This document shows positions 10,189-20,666 of a DNA stretch of 64,000 nt, in pieces. The stretch is from Simplicispira suum (lineage in GTDB: Bacteria > Pseudomonadota > Gammaproteobacteria > Burkholderiales > Burkholderiaceae_C), in the NCBI RefSeq assembly GCF_003008595.1, contig NZ_CP027669.1, forward strand, positions 558,001 to 622,000, given 5' to 3'. The notes under the pieces were generated by a model, which saw nothing but the letters and a program-made list of their open reading frames with translations, had not been told where the DNA came from and made no database searches. Numbering within the stretch: the first letter of the stretch is position 1; each line of letters opens with the position of its first letter. Both the position numbers and the translations under genes were made by a program.

Positions 10189-10192
<4 letters not shown>
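7334..10192 (-). CDS. fdhA: NAD-dependent formate dehydrogenase, catalytic alpha subunit
   Basis: Oxidises formate to CO2 at a bis-MGD molybdenum or tungsten centre and passes electrons to the NAD-reducing beta subunit. The 952-residue protein has an N-terminal [2Fe-2S] domain (Cys39, 50, 53, 67/68), two ferredoxin modules (CIQCGRCVRAC and CVGCGECVQACP), the N-terminal cluster of the molybdopterin domain (CPFCGVGC), and the active-site region HCTRLCHASS with the likely metal ligand Cys398. The ATG at 10192 overlaps the fdhB stop (ATGA). Residues of about 115-133 (ATETIAYN...SAGGQND) are encoded by a copy of the dispersed 55-bp repeat. It is closest in concept to the FDH1/FdsA type. No fdhD or fdsD follows in this window. 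Confidence 0.93.
9795..9850 (-). repeat. Palindromic 55-bp repeat, copy 1, inside fdhA
   Basis: Contains the core TGGCCTCCAGCGCTTGT on the plus strand and ends with TAAGCTATTGTTTCAGTAGC. Read in the direction of fdhA, it adds about 19 codons without disturbing the frame. Its 3' core is identical over 18 bases to the copy in era. Confidence 0.85.
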
Positions 10193-12054
<1,862 letters not shown>

Positions 12055-12095
12055 GTAGTTCAAGAGAAGGGCCAGCCCGGCACGCCCGAGACGCT

Positions 12096-12467
12096 TCAGA
12101 GCCGGCTATTGAGACAACCTGCGCTCTTGCACTCGCGCAGGCGATCCTGGAGAAACTGCGAACGGGCAATGGTGGTGTCGGTAGCGCATTGCAAGTCCAC
12201 GAGAAAGCTGTTGCCGTCCCGGCGCGAGCAATTGGCATTGCGCGTTTTCATCCACGCCAACTGGCCCGCCTTCAACCGGGCCTTGCCATCTGCATCCAGC
12301 AGCGGCGCCAGGGCCTTGTAGTTGGTATTCAACTCCGTATCGGCCTCCTGGTAAATCTTGTTCAGACAGTACAGGCCGTCAAAGTCGTTGTGTGGCTTGT
12401 CGCATGCGGAGGCCGCCAGCACCGGCCCCGAAATGGCCAGGATCGGCGCGAGGATCCAGTTCTTCAT
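12096..12467 (-). CDS. LprI-like (DUF1311) secreted protein
   Basis: A 123-residue small exported protein. It has a cleavable signal peptide (MKNWILAPILAISGPVLAAS) followed by the LprI/DUF1311 pattern: a Cys-containing start, the central DGLYCLNKIYQEADTELN, and the AGQLAWMKTRNANCSRR motif with conserved Trp and Cys. Some family members inhibit lysozyme, but for this protein that is only a family association. The start is well supported by a strong ribosome binding site (GCAGGAGGTTTTTC before the ATG). It lies between fdhB and apbC on the same strand with room for its own promoter. Confidence 0.82.
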   Translation of the reverse strand: MKNWILAPILAISGPVLAASACDKPHNDFDGLYCLNKIYQEADTELNTNYKALAPLLDADGKARLKAGQLAWMKTRNANCSRRDGNSFLVDLQCATDTTIARSQFLQDRLRECKSAGCLNSRL

Positions 12468-12531
12468 GAAAAACCTCCTGCAATCAACAAAATACCCACA
12501 CAGGGAAACGGTGGGCCGGCCCGTCAGAAGC

Positions 12532-13623
12532 TCAGGTGTCCTGGGAGACAGAAATTGTCGGAAATTTGGCGGAAAAATCCTTGGCCTGCTGCGCAATCTT
12601 TACCGCCACGCTGCGCGCCACGCGCTTGTAAATCTGTGCCACATCGCCCTCGGGGTCGGCCACCACGGTCGGCTTGCCACTGTCGGCCTGCAGGCGAATC
12701 TGCATGTCGAGCGGCAGCGCACCAAGATACTCCATGCCGTACTCGGCCGCCATCTTTTTGCCACCGTCGGCGCCGAAAATATGCTCGACATGGCCGCAGT
12801 TGCTGCACACATGTACCGCCATGTTCTCAACAATTCCCAAAATCGGCACGCCAACTTTCTCAAACATCTTGATGCCGCGTTTGGCGTCGAGCAAGGCAAT
12901 GTCCTGTGGCGTGGTGACGATGACGCCGCCCGTGATGGGTACGCGCTGGCACAGCGTGAGCTGGATGTCGCCCGTGCCGGGCGGCAGGTCGATCACGAGA
13001 TAGTCCAGATCGCGCCAATTGGTCTGGCGCAGCAGTTGTTCGAGCGCCTGCGTGGCCATAGGACCGCGCCAAATCATGGCCTCGTCCTGGTCCACCAGAA
13101 AACCGATGGACATGACCTGGATGCCGTAGTTCTCCAGCGGCTCCATGTTCTTGCCGTCCACGCTCTCGGGGCGGCGGTTGATGCCCAGCATCATGGGCTG
13201 GCTGGGGCCGTAGATGTCGGCGTCGAGCACGCCCACACTGGCGCCCTCGGCCGCCAGCGCCAGCGCCAGATTGGCTGCGGTGGTGCTTTTGCCCACGCCG
13301 CCCTTGCCCGAGGCTACGGCAATGATGTTTTTCACCTGCGGCAGAAGCTGCACGCCGCGTTGCACCGCGTGCGCGGCAATCTTGCTCGTGATATTGACCG
13401 ACACATTGCCCACGCCGGCCACGCCACGCGCCGCAGCCACCAGTTGGGTGCGCAGCGCTGGCACCACGCTTTTGGCGGGGTAGCCCAGCTCCACGTCGAA
13501 GGCCACATCGCCCGCGCTGATCGTGAGATTGCGCAAAGCCTTGCTGCTGACAAAGTCCTTGCCGGTGTGCGGATCCTGCACGGTGGCCAACGCGGCCAGC
13601 AGGTCATTTTCGGAAACAGCCAT
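12532..13623 (-). CDS. apbC: Iron-sulfur cluster carrier ATPase ApbC/Mrp
   Basis: A cytosolic P-loop ATPase that binds and transfers [4Fe-4S] clusters. The 363-residue protein has an N-terminal MIP18-like domain (about 1-90), the deviant Walker A motif GKGGVGKSTTAANLAL just after residue 100, a Walker B-type DADIYGPSQP, and the cluster-binding CSNC motif (VHVCSNCGH) in the C-terminal half. Length and domain order are standard. It is transcribed away from the metG region, a common arrangement in Burkholderiales. It may serve the iron-sulfur-rich formate dehydrogenases nearby, but it is a general housekeeping gene. Confidence 0.95.
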   Translation of the reverse strand: MAVSENDLLAALATVQDPHTGKDFVSSKALRNLTISAGDVAFDVELGYPAKSVVPALRTQLVAAARGVAGVGNVSVNITSKIAAHAVQRGVQLLPQVKNIIAVASGKGGVGKSTTAANLALALAAEGASVGVLDADIYGPSQPMMLGINRRPESVDGKNMEPLENYGIQVMSIGFLVDQDEAMIWRGPMATQALEQLLRQTNWRDLDYLVIDLPPGTGDIQLTLCQRVPITGGVIVTTPQDIALLDAKRGIKMFEKVGVPILGIVENMAVHVCSNCGHVEHIFGADGGKKMAAEYGMEYLGALPLDMQIRLQADSGKPTVVADPEGDVAQIYKRVARSVAVKIAQQAKDFSAKFPTISVSQDT

Positions 13624-13722
13624 TCAAACTCTCCAAGTAACTGGCACAAGTCTATTGCGTGGAGCAATGACAATGTGGGCAGTGGGGCAGCCGCCCCCGT
13701 GAAATGGCAGAAGAGGAACCCC

Positions 13723-14301
13723 GTGAAACTGAAAATGGCCGACAACTCGCTGTTTGCAATCCTGCTGCGCTCACCCTGGTGGGTAAGCTTTTTGGTGGCC
13801 GGCGCCATCACTGCGGTGGTGGCCGCGCTGGCGCCCGATCGCTTCAAGGCCTTTGGTGCCGTCGCTTCGCTGCCGCTGTATGGCGTGGGCTGCGTGGCAG
13901 CCTGGCGCCAGTGGAAAGCACCTTCAGCCGCACAATTGGCCGAAAAGGCGGCAGCGCTGCGCGCCATGAACTGGCGCGAGTTTTCGGCAGCGCTCGAGCA
14001 GGCCTGGCGCGCACAAGGTGCCAGCGTGCAGACGGTCACCGGGCTGGAAGCCGATTTTTGCGTCGAACAAAACGGCCGCACCGTGCTGGTCAGCGCACGC
14101 CGCTGGAAGGCGGCCAGCCACGGCACCGAGCCCGTGGCGCAACTGGTGGCGGCCATGCGCAAGCGCGAACTGTCTGCGGGACAGTATCTGGTGGGCCAAG
14201 GCAGCGTCAGCGACTCGGCCCGCGCGCTGGCGCGCAGTGAAGGCGTGGCGCTGATTGAAGGCGACGCACTGGCAAGCATGCTGCTGAAACAAGCACGATA
14301 G
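13723..14301 (+). CDS. Membrane-anchored Mrr-like restriction endonuclease family protein
   Basis: A 192-residue protein. Two hydrophobic helices (about residues 12-60) precede a domain resembling the Mrr catalytic (PD-(D/E)xK) fold: FSAALEQAWRAQGASV, then EADFCVEQNGRTVLVSARRWK and GQYLVGQGSVSDSARALA. In active Mrr-type enzymes the strand usually reads QAKRWK. Here it is SARRWK, so the catalytic Lys position is Arg and nuclease activity is doubtful. The start is probably the GTG at 13723, seven bases after AGAGG. The ATG at 13735 is the alternative. No partner methylase is present, so this is unlikely to be a classical restriction system. Confidence 0.7.
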   Translation: MKLKMADNSLFAILLRSPWWVSFLVAGAITAVVAALAPDRFKAFGAVASLPLYGVGCVAAWRQWKAPSAAQLAEKAAALRAMNWREFSAALEQAWRAQGASVQTVTGLEADFCVEQNGRTVLVSARRWKAASHGTEPVAQLVAAMRKRELSAGQYLVGQGSVSDSARALARSEGVALIEGDALASMLLKQAR

Positions 14302-14401
14302 CCTGGGTTTTCCCGTGGCGCAGGTGCAGCGCAGCTGCCGCACACTGCAAGAAAATTTGCGAACGCCATCCTCGCCTTTTCGGCTTCGCAGCACCACCAC
14401 G

Positions 14402-15721
14402 ATGAATATCCCGTTGAACTCCCTGCCACCCAGCGACGTTCCTGCTGCTGCAGCGGCCGATGCAGCCGCTACCGTGGGCCGCACCGGCTTGCTGCTGACC
14501 GGCGGCGGCGCACGCGCTGCCTACCAGGTGGGCGTGCTCGAAGCCATTGCCGATCTGCGCCTGGCCTGCGGCGCGGGCAAACAGCCCAACCCTTTTCGCA
14601 TCATCACCGGCACTTCGGCAGGCGCCATCAACGCCGCCGCCCTGGCTTGCGGGGCCGACCAGTTTGATCGGGCGGTGCGGCGCATCGTCCGCGCCTGGAG
14701 TCACATGCAAGCTCGGCAAATCTATCGCGCCGACTCGTTCAGCGTGGCGCAAAGCGGTGCACGCTGGCTGACGCTGCTGTCCTTGGGCTGGGTGCTGGCA
14801 CGCTGGCGGCGGCTGCGGCCCAGATCTTTGCTGGACAATGCGCCGCTGGCCAGGCTACTGCGGCAAATGGTGCCCCTGGTGCGGTTGCCAATGGTCATTC
14901 GCAAGGGCCATCTCGACGCACTGGCGGTCACGGCATCGAGCTACACCTCGGGTGACCACGTCACATTTTTCGAGGCCGGCGAGCGCCAGGATCCCTGGGT
15001 GCGCTCGCAGCGCCGCGCCGTGCGCGACCGCATCACCCACGAGCATTTGCTGGCCTCAGCCGCTATTCCCTTCGTCTTTCCCGCCACGGCCATCGACGTC
15101 GAAGAGCGGACCGAATACTTTGGTGACGGCTCCATGCGCCAGTCGGCACCGATTGCCGCCGCCATCCACCTGGGGGCCGAGCGCATTCTGGTGGTGGGCG
15201 CCGGGCGCATGCACGAACCCAAAGATCCCACGCTGGAGACGGAAATTCCCGCCTACCCCTCGCTGGCGCAGATAGCGGGCCATGCGCTGTCGAACATCTT
15301 CCTGGACGCGCTTGCCGTGGACATCGAACGCATGGAGCGCATCAACAAGACGATTTCGCTCATTCCCCAGGCGTCCCGCAGCGGCAGCCTGCTGCGGCCC
15401 ATCGAACTGCTGGTAATCGCTCCCTCAGAGCGACTCGACGCCATGGCGGCGCGCCACGTGGGCGACCTGCCACCGTCGGTGCGCACCATGCTGGGCGCGC
15501 TGGGAGTTACCTCCGACATGCAGGACGTGCGCGGCGCGGCACTGGCCAGCTACCTGCTGTTTGAAGCGTCGTACACCCGCGACCTGATGGCGCTGGGCCG
15601 TGCCGACACCCTGGCCAAGCGCGATGAAGTTTGCCGCTTTTTTGGCTGGCAGGACACAGGCGCATCGGTTCCGGCCGAGGCACAAAGAGCGGAAGCGGAT
15701 CTCGTACGCAAAGCCGCATAG
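14402..15721 (+). CDS. Patatin-like phospholipase
   Basis: A predicted lipid acyl hydrolase of 439 residues. The patatin signatures are all present: oxyanion-hole glycines in LLLTGGGARAAYQVGVLE, the nucleophile elbow GTSAG (Ser in IITGTSAGAINAA), and the Asp of the dyad in FGDGSMRQSAP. Further blocks (HLLASAAIPFVFPA and the C-terminal DLPPSVRTMLGALG) match the larger bacterial patatin subgroup. There is no clear signal peptide. The start is the ATG at 14402, because upstream residues are not family-like. It sits about 100 bp upstream of metG with no operon evidence. Confidence 0.88.
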   Translation: MNIPLNSLPPSDVPAAAAADAAATVGRTGLLLTGGGARAAYQVGVLEAIADLRLACGAGKQPNPFRIITGTSAGAINAAALACGADQFDRAVRRIVRAWSHMQARQIYRADSFSVAQSGARWLTLLSLGWVLARWRRLRPRSLLDNAPLARLLRQMVPLVRLPMVIRKGHLDALAVTASSYTSGDHVTFFEAGERQDPWVRSQRRAVRDRITHEHLLASAAIPFVFPATAIDVEERTEYFGDGSMRQSAPIAAAIHLGAERILVVGAGRMHEPKDPTLETEIPAYPSLAQIAGHALSNIFLDALAVDIERMERINKTISLIPQASRSGSLLRPIELLVIAPSERLDAMAARHVGDLPPSVRTMLGALGVTSDMQDVRGAALASYLLFEASYTRDLMALGRADTLAKRDEVCRFFGWQDTGASVPAEAQRAEADLVRKAA

Positions 15722-15835
15722 ATCTCTCTGCGGGCGGCCTCGCACGCCCCGGAACAGGCGGCGCAGGGCCTGGTCCTAAAATTGCTGGTTGCGCCGCGCA
15801 CCGATTGGAGCGGCGTCCCTGAAAAAGCCCTGCCC

Positions 15836-17932
15836 ATGCCCCGCAAACTCTTCGTCACCACCGCGCTGCCCTACGCCAACGGCAAATTCCACATCGGCCA
15901 CATCATGGAATACATCCAGGCCGACATCTGGGTGCGCACCCAGCGCATGCTGGGCAACGAAGTCAACTTTGTCGGCGCCGACGACACGCACGGCGCGCCC
16001 ATCATGATTGCCGCCGAGAAGGCGGGCCTGACGCCGCAGCAGTTCGTGGCCGATATCGCCGCCGGGCGCCAGCAGTACCTCGACGGTTTCCATATTGCCT
16101 TTGACAACTGGCACAGCACCGATGCGCCCGAGAACCACCAGTTGGCCCAGGACATCTACCGCGATCTCAAAGCCAACAACCTGATCGAGACGCGCACCAT
16201 CGACCAGTTTTTCGACCCCGAAAAGTCGATGTTCCTGCCCGACCGCTACATCAAGGGCGAGTGCCCGCGCTGCCACGCCAAGGACCAGTACGGCGACAAC
16301 TGCGAGGTCTGCGGCGCGGTGTATGCGCCGACCGACCTGATCGAGCCCTATTCCACGCTCTCGGGCGCCAAGCCGGTGCTGAAGTCGTCCGAGCATTTCT
16401 TCTTCAAGCTCTCTGACCCGCGCTGCGTCGCGTTCCTGGAGGATTGGACGCAGGATGGCCGCCTGCAGCCAGAGGTGGCGAACAAGGTCAAGGAATGGTT
16501 CAGCGTGCGCACCAACCCGGACGGCACCACCAGCGAAGGCCTGGGCGACTGGGACATCTCGCGCGATGCGCCCTACTTCGGCATTGAAATTCCGGACGCG
16601 CCCGGCAAGTATTTCTATGTGTGGCTGGACGCGCCCATCGGCTACCTCGCCTCGCTGAAGAACCTGCTGGACAAGCGCGGCGAGGACTACGAGGCCTACA
16701 TGGCCGACCCGGCGCTGGAGCAGTACCACTTCATCGGCAAGGACATCGTCACCTTCCACACGCTGTTCTGGCCCGCCACGCTCAAGTTCAGCGGCCGCAA
16801 GGTGCCCGATTCGGTGTTCGTGCACGGTTTTCTCACTGTCAACAACGGCGAGAAGATGAGCAAAAGCCGGGGCACGGGCCTGGACCCGCTCAAATACCTG
16901 GAACTCGGCATGAACCCCGAGTGGCTGCGTTACTACCTGGCAGCCAAACTCTCGGCGCGCAACGAAGACATCGACTTCAATGCCACCGACTTCATGGCCC
17001 GCGTCAACAGCGACCTGGTGGGCAAATACATCAACATTGCATCCCGCGCGGCGGGTTTCTTGAGCAAGCGCTTTGGCGGTCAGCTGGCGGAGGTGTCGGC
17101 CGACGGCGACGCATTGCTGGAGCACTTGAAGACCGTGGCCCCCAGCATCATCGAGCTGCTGGCCGAGCGCGAATACGGCAAGGCGCTGCGCGAGACCATG
17201 CTGCTGGCCGACCGCGTTAACGCCTACGTCGACCAGAACAAGCCCTGGGAACTGGCCAAGCAAGAGGGCATGGACGGCCGCCTGCAAGACGTCTGCAGCA
17301 CCTGCATCGAGGCTTTCCGCCTGCTGACCATTGTGTTGAAACCGGTACTGCCTGCACTTGCGGCCCAGGTCGAAAACTTCCTGAACGTCCCACCCTTTGA
17401 CTTTGCGAGCGTGCAGCAGCGCCTTGGGGCGGGCCACGTGATAGGCAACTACCAGCATTTGATGCAGCGCGTGGACATCAAGCAACTTGAGGCACTTTTT
17501 GAGCCTCCAGCGCAGGCGGATCAAGCGGATGAAGCTATTGATTCAGGAGCATCCAAGACCCACTCTCTCCCCGGCGGCGAAGCCATCGCGCCCACGATCA
17601 CCATTGACGATTTCGCCAAGATCGACCTGCGCATTGCCCGCATCGAGCGGTGCGAACGCGTCGAAGGCTCGACCAAGCTGCTGCGCCTGACGCTGGACGC
17701 TGGAGAAGGCAAGACACGCAATGTCTTCAGTGGCATTGCCAGCGCCTATGCGCCCGAACAACTTACCGGCAAGCTCACTGTGCTGGTGGCCAACCTCGCG
17801 CCCCGCAAGATGAAGTTCGGCATATCCGAAGGCATGGTGCTGGCCGCCAGCCATGGCGATGAGAAAGCGCAGCCGGGCATCTACGTGCTGGAGCCCACTG
17901 AAGGCGCACAGCCCGGCATGCGCGTGCGCTAG
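15836..17932 (+). CDS. metG: Methionyl-tRNA synthetase
   Basis: Charges tRNA-Met. The 698-residue enzyme has HIGH at residues 19-22, a zinc-binding insertion (CPRCHAK...NCEVC), KMSKS at 340-344, an anticodon-binding helical domain, and a C-terminal tRNA-binding/dimerisation domain (about 580-698, starting near [17 protein letters not shown]). The linker joining the last two domains, about residues 554-572 ([18 protein letters not shown]), is encoded by a copy of the 55-bp repeat, an insertion point that should not disturb either domain. The start at 15836 gives the canonical [16 protein letters not shown]-terminus. Confidence 0.97.
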   Translation: MPRKLFVTTALPYANGKFHIGHIMEYIQADIWVRTQRMLGNEVNFVGADDTHGAPIMIAAEKAGLTPQQFVADIAAGRQQYLDGFHIAFDNWHSTDAPENHQLAQDIYRDLKANNLIETRTIDQFFDPEKSMFLPDRYIKGECPRCHAKDQYGDNCEVCGAVYAPTDLIEPYSTLSGAKPVLKSSEHFFFKLSDPRCVAFLEDWTQDGRLQPEVANKVKEWFSVRTNPDGTTSEGLGDWDISRDAPYFGIEIPDAPGKYFYVWLDAPIGYLASLKNLLDKRGEDYEAYMADPALEQYHFIGKDIVTFHTLFWPATLKFSGRKVPDSVFVHGFLTVNNGEKMSKSRGTGLDPLKYLELGMNPEWLRYYLAAKLSARNEDIDFNATDFMARVNSDLVGKYINIASRAAGFLSKRFGGQLAEVSADGDALLEHLKTVAPSIIELLAEREYGKALRETMLLADRVNAYVDQNKPWELAKQEGMDGRLQDVCSTCIEAFRLLTIVLKPVLPALAAQVENFLNVPPFDFASVQQRLGAGHVIGNYQHLMQRVDIKQLEALFEPPAQADQADEAIDSGASKTHSLPGGEAIAPTITIDDFAKIDLRIARIERCERVEGSTKLLRLTLDAGEGKTRNVFSGIASAYAPEQLTGKLTVLVANLAPRKMKFGISEGMVLAASHGDEKAQPGIYVLEPTEGAQPGMRVR
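17495..17550 (+). repeat. Palindromic 55-bp repeat, copy 3, inside metG
   Basis: Reads TTTTGAGCCTCCAGCGC and later GAAGCTATTGATTCAGGAGC. One arm of the palindrome has drifted. It is translated in the same frame and orientation as the fdhB copy, giving [17 protein letters not shown] versus GPLALIPQAQAAIYFVA. Confidence 0.75.
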
Positions 17933-17946
17933 ACACAAGCTCTGCT

Positions 17947-19650
17947 ATGGCGCTGCACACCTTCCGCCCCCGGATCGTCGATGCGCTTCGGGGCTACAAC
18001 CATAGCCGGGCACTGGCCGATTTGGGCGCGGGCGTCACCGTGGGCGTGGTGGCGCTGCCGCTGGCCATGGCGTTTGCCATTGCAAGCGGTCTGCCGCCCC
18101 AGGCGGGGCTTTGGACCGCCATCATCGGCGGCTTTCTGGTGGCACTGCTGGGCGGCACCAGCGTACAGATTGGCGGGCCGGCGGGCGCCTTCATCGTCAT
18201 CGTCTACGGCATCGTCGAACGCTATGGCGTTGCCAACCTGCTGATCTCCACCGCTTGCGCCGGCGTCCTGCTGTTTGCTTTGGGCCTGCTGCGCCTGGGC
18301 AACCTGGTGCGCTTTGTGCCCGTGAGCATCGTCATCGGCTTTACCAATGGCATCGCGGTGCTGATTGCCGTTTCCCAGCTCAAGGATTTTCTGGGTCTGC
18401 AGATTGCCAAGATGCCTGGGAACTTCTTCTCACAACTGGACGTGATGGCGCAGCACGCGGGCACTGTGAACCCCTATGCACTCGGCTTGGGCGCGACCTG
18501 CCTGGCGGGCTTGTTTTTGTGGCCACGGCTGTTCATGCACAACGCGCCCGTACTGCGCATGCCCGGCGGCTATTCGGTACGTTCTTTTGCACGCATTCCA
18601 GCACCGGTGGTGGCGCTGATTTCGCTGACTGCGTTTTCGCATTTCATGGGCTACCCGGTGGAAACGCTGGGCACGCGCTTTGGTGGCATTCCGCAAAGCC
18701 TGCCGGTGTTTGCGCTGCCCGAGTTTTCATGGGACACGGTGCGCCTGCTGGTGGCGCCCACCATCACCATCGCGCTGCTGGGCGCCATTGAGTCATTGCT
18801 GTGCGCGCGCGTGGCCGACCAGCTCAATACCGACCCGCACATCCGCAAACACGACCCGAACCAGGAGCTGATGGCGCAAGGCCTTGCCAACTTCGTCGTG
18901 CCGTTTTTTGGCGGCATGCCGGTCACCGGCACCATTGCCCGCACCGTGACCAATCTGCGCGCGGGCGCCACGTCACCGGTGGCGGGCATCGTGCATGCGG
19001 CCACCCTCGCCGTCATCGTGCTGGCCGCCGCCCCGCTGGCGCTGCACATTCCACTCGCCGTGCTCGCCGGCATCCTGTTGCACGTGGCCTGGAACATGGG
19101 CGAGTGGCACGAATTCGCTCGCCTGCGCAAATTCAGCCACCACTACCGCCTGCTGCTGCTGGGCACCTTCTTTCTGACCGTGGTGTTCGACCTGACCGTG
19201 GCGGTGCAAGTGGGTCTGGTGCTGGCCTGCGTACTGTTCGTGCGGCGCATGGGCGAGCTGTTTCGTGCCGAGTCCGAAGTGCTGCCAGACGCGGTTGTGC
19301 CCACCCTGGCCTGGCGACTGCACGGCGTGCTGTTTTTTGGCGCGACGAGCAAGATCGACCCGCTGGTGAACGCCATCGAGGCCGCACCCCAAGGCGTGCA
19401 GGTGCTTCTGGACGCCAGCGACCTCTTTGCCTTGGACACCACAGGACTGGAGGCGCTTGAACAAATCCTCAAGGCCACAGAGCGGCAGGCTGGCCGGCTG
19501 GTGCTGCAGGGCGCGCAGGCGCAGCCTGCATCGCTGATGGAGCGTTCGGGCTTTAACGCCCGACTGGCGGCGCAGTCTGCGCCGATGCAGCCCTATGCTG
19601 CTGCCAATCCCCAGGAGTGCGGCCCGTCCAGCGGCGAAACGCCCGGTTGA
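17947..19650 (+). CDS. SulP-family anion transporter with STAS domain
   Basis: An inner-membrane anion permease (SLC26/SulP). Of 567 residues, about 1-430 form the transport domain with roughly a dozen hydrophobic segments and the conserved LPLAMAFAIASGLPPQAGLWTA region near residues 37-58. Residues of about 440-540 are a cytoplasmic STAS domain (VQVLLDASDLFALDTTGLEAL). Substrates in the family include sulfate, bicarbonate and dicarboxylates, and sequence alone does not choose among them. The start is 14 bp after the metG stop. Its 3' end overlaps the convergent AraC gene by 98 bp, so the C-terminal tail beyond the STAS domain shares DNA with that gene. Confidence 0.9.
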   Translation: MALHTFRPRIVDALRGYNHSRALADLGAGVTVGVVALPLAMAFAIASGLPPQAGLWTAIIGGFLVALLGGTSVQIGGPAGAFIVIVYGIVERYGVANLLISTACAGVLLFALGLLRLGNLVRFVPVSIVIGFTNGIAVLIAVSQLKDFLGLQIAKMPGNFFSQLDVMAQHAGTVNPYALGLGATCLAGLFLWPRLFMHNAPVLRMPGGYSVRSFARIPAPVVALISLTAFSHFMGYPVETLGTRFGGIPQSLPVFALPEFSWDTVRLLVAPTITIALLGAIESLLCARVADQLNTDPHIRKHDPNQELMAQGLANFVVPFFGGMPVTGTIARTVTNLRAGATSPVAGIVHAATLAVIVLAAAPLALHIPLAVLAGILLHVAWNMGEWHEFARLRKFSHHYRLLLLGTFFLTVVFDLTVAVQVGLVLACVLFVRRMGELFRAESEVLPDAVVPTLAWRLHGVLFFGATSKIDPLVNAIEAAPQGVQVLLDASDLFALDTTGLEALEQILKATERQAGRLVLQGAQAQPASLMERSGFNARLAAQSAPMQPYAAANPQECGPSSGETPG

Positions 19651-20593
19651 AGGCGCTGGCCTCCGAGAACCCCAGGCGCCGCGCAATGCGGGCAAAAGAC
19701 TCCCCGCCGCCCGCCACCGCCTGGCACGCCAGCGCATGGCGCACGCCATCGACCAGCTCGGCGTAGCGCACACCCTCGCCCTGCAAGCGGCGCGCAAACG
19801 CCCTCTCCCCCAGGCCAAACTGCTGCGCCGCCTGCGCGCGGCCGGGCACGCTGCCCGCCAGAGCGCCACTCAGCCATTGCTCCACCTGGCTGCGCAGCAG
19901 CGCGGGCGCCGACAAAGCCGCGAGCTGCGCCGCCGCGTGGGCGCGGTGCAGCTGCGCCAGTTCGGCGTCGGCCTGGGGCAAGGGGGCGTCGAGCACGGCG
20001 TTTTCCAGCAGCAAGCCGTTGAAGGCCTGCTCGAACTGCACCTCGGCTCCCAGCGCTCGCGCATAGGCCGGCAAAGGCCCGATTTGCCCGTGGCTGAACT
20101 GCACGCGCACCGGCTGCACGGGTTTGCCCGTCACCCAGCGGCTAAAGCACACGGCCGCAGCCAACACCGACTCCACCTGGTGCGGGCTGAACGCGAGGCT
20201 GCCTTGCAGCGGGTGGTAAATGAGCCAGCTGCGCTGATCCCCGGCCAGGGTCTGGAAGCGCCCCCCATCGCTGATCAGGCGCTGGTACTCCTGCAGCTGC
20301 GCGATGGCGCTGCGCAGGGTGGCCGACGACAGCAGGATGAAGCTGACCACGTTGAAGCTGCCCGGCCCCACCTGGCGCCCAGTGTTCAGGCCAAAGGCCG
20401 CGTCCCCGGTCAATTCGGCAGCCGCACGCCACAGGCGGGTGATGTCGTCCACCGGCCAGCGCGGCGCGCTCAGGCGCTCGTGCGCAACCCCGGCGCGCGC
20501 CAGCAGCTCGGCGCTGGACACCCCCTGGCGCTCGGCGGCGGCGACGACGGTGTTGACCCAGCTAAGCGACACGCTGGGCGCTGAAGTCAACAT
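19553..20593 (-). CDS. AraC-family transcriptional regulator (OruR-like N-terminal domain)
   Basis: A 346-residue regulator. The N-terminal two thirds match the arabinose-binding-like domain typical of OruR-type AraC proteins (SSAELLARAGV, then DDITRLWRAAAELTGDAAFGLN). The C-terminal 100 residues hold two helix-turn-helix motifs, the second being RIARRLGFSEASAFNRAFRRWTG. It is divergent from the FAD dehydrogenase gene with a 73-bp gap, so it probably controls that three-gene cluster. Its last 98 bp overlap the end of the SulP gene. Confidence 0.9.
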   Translation of the reverse strand: MLTSAPSVSLSWVNTVVAAAERQGVSSAELLARAGVAHERLSAPRWPVDDITRLWRAAAELTGDAAFGLNTGRQVGPGSFNVVSFILLSSATLRSAIAQLQEYQRLISDGGRFQTLAGDQRSWLIYHPLQGSLAFSPHQVESVLAAAVCFSRWVTGKPVQPVRVQFSHGQIGPLPAYARALGAEVQFEQAFNGLLLENAVLDAPLPQADAELAQLHRAHAAAQLAALSAPALLRSQVEQWLSGALAGSVPGRAQAAQQFGLGERAFARRLQGEGVRYAELVDGVRHALACQAVAGGGESFARIARRLGFSEASAFNRAFRRWTGRTPGDWQQHRAASAQTAPPVGR

Positions 20594-20666
20594 GCGGTGG
20601 CTCCAAGGTCAAGGGCATCCGCATGATAAGGCGCTATGGTTCGGCCATAAAAAAAGGAGACAAGCG

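Noticed and set aside
12358..14301. Long 647-codon version of the Mrr-like gene
   Set aside because: The first 450 codons run antisense to apbC. Conserved features begin only after 13723.
15776..17524. 582-codon open frame opposite metG
   Set aside because: Antisense shadow. Only the metG frame carries conserved motifs.
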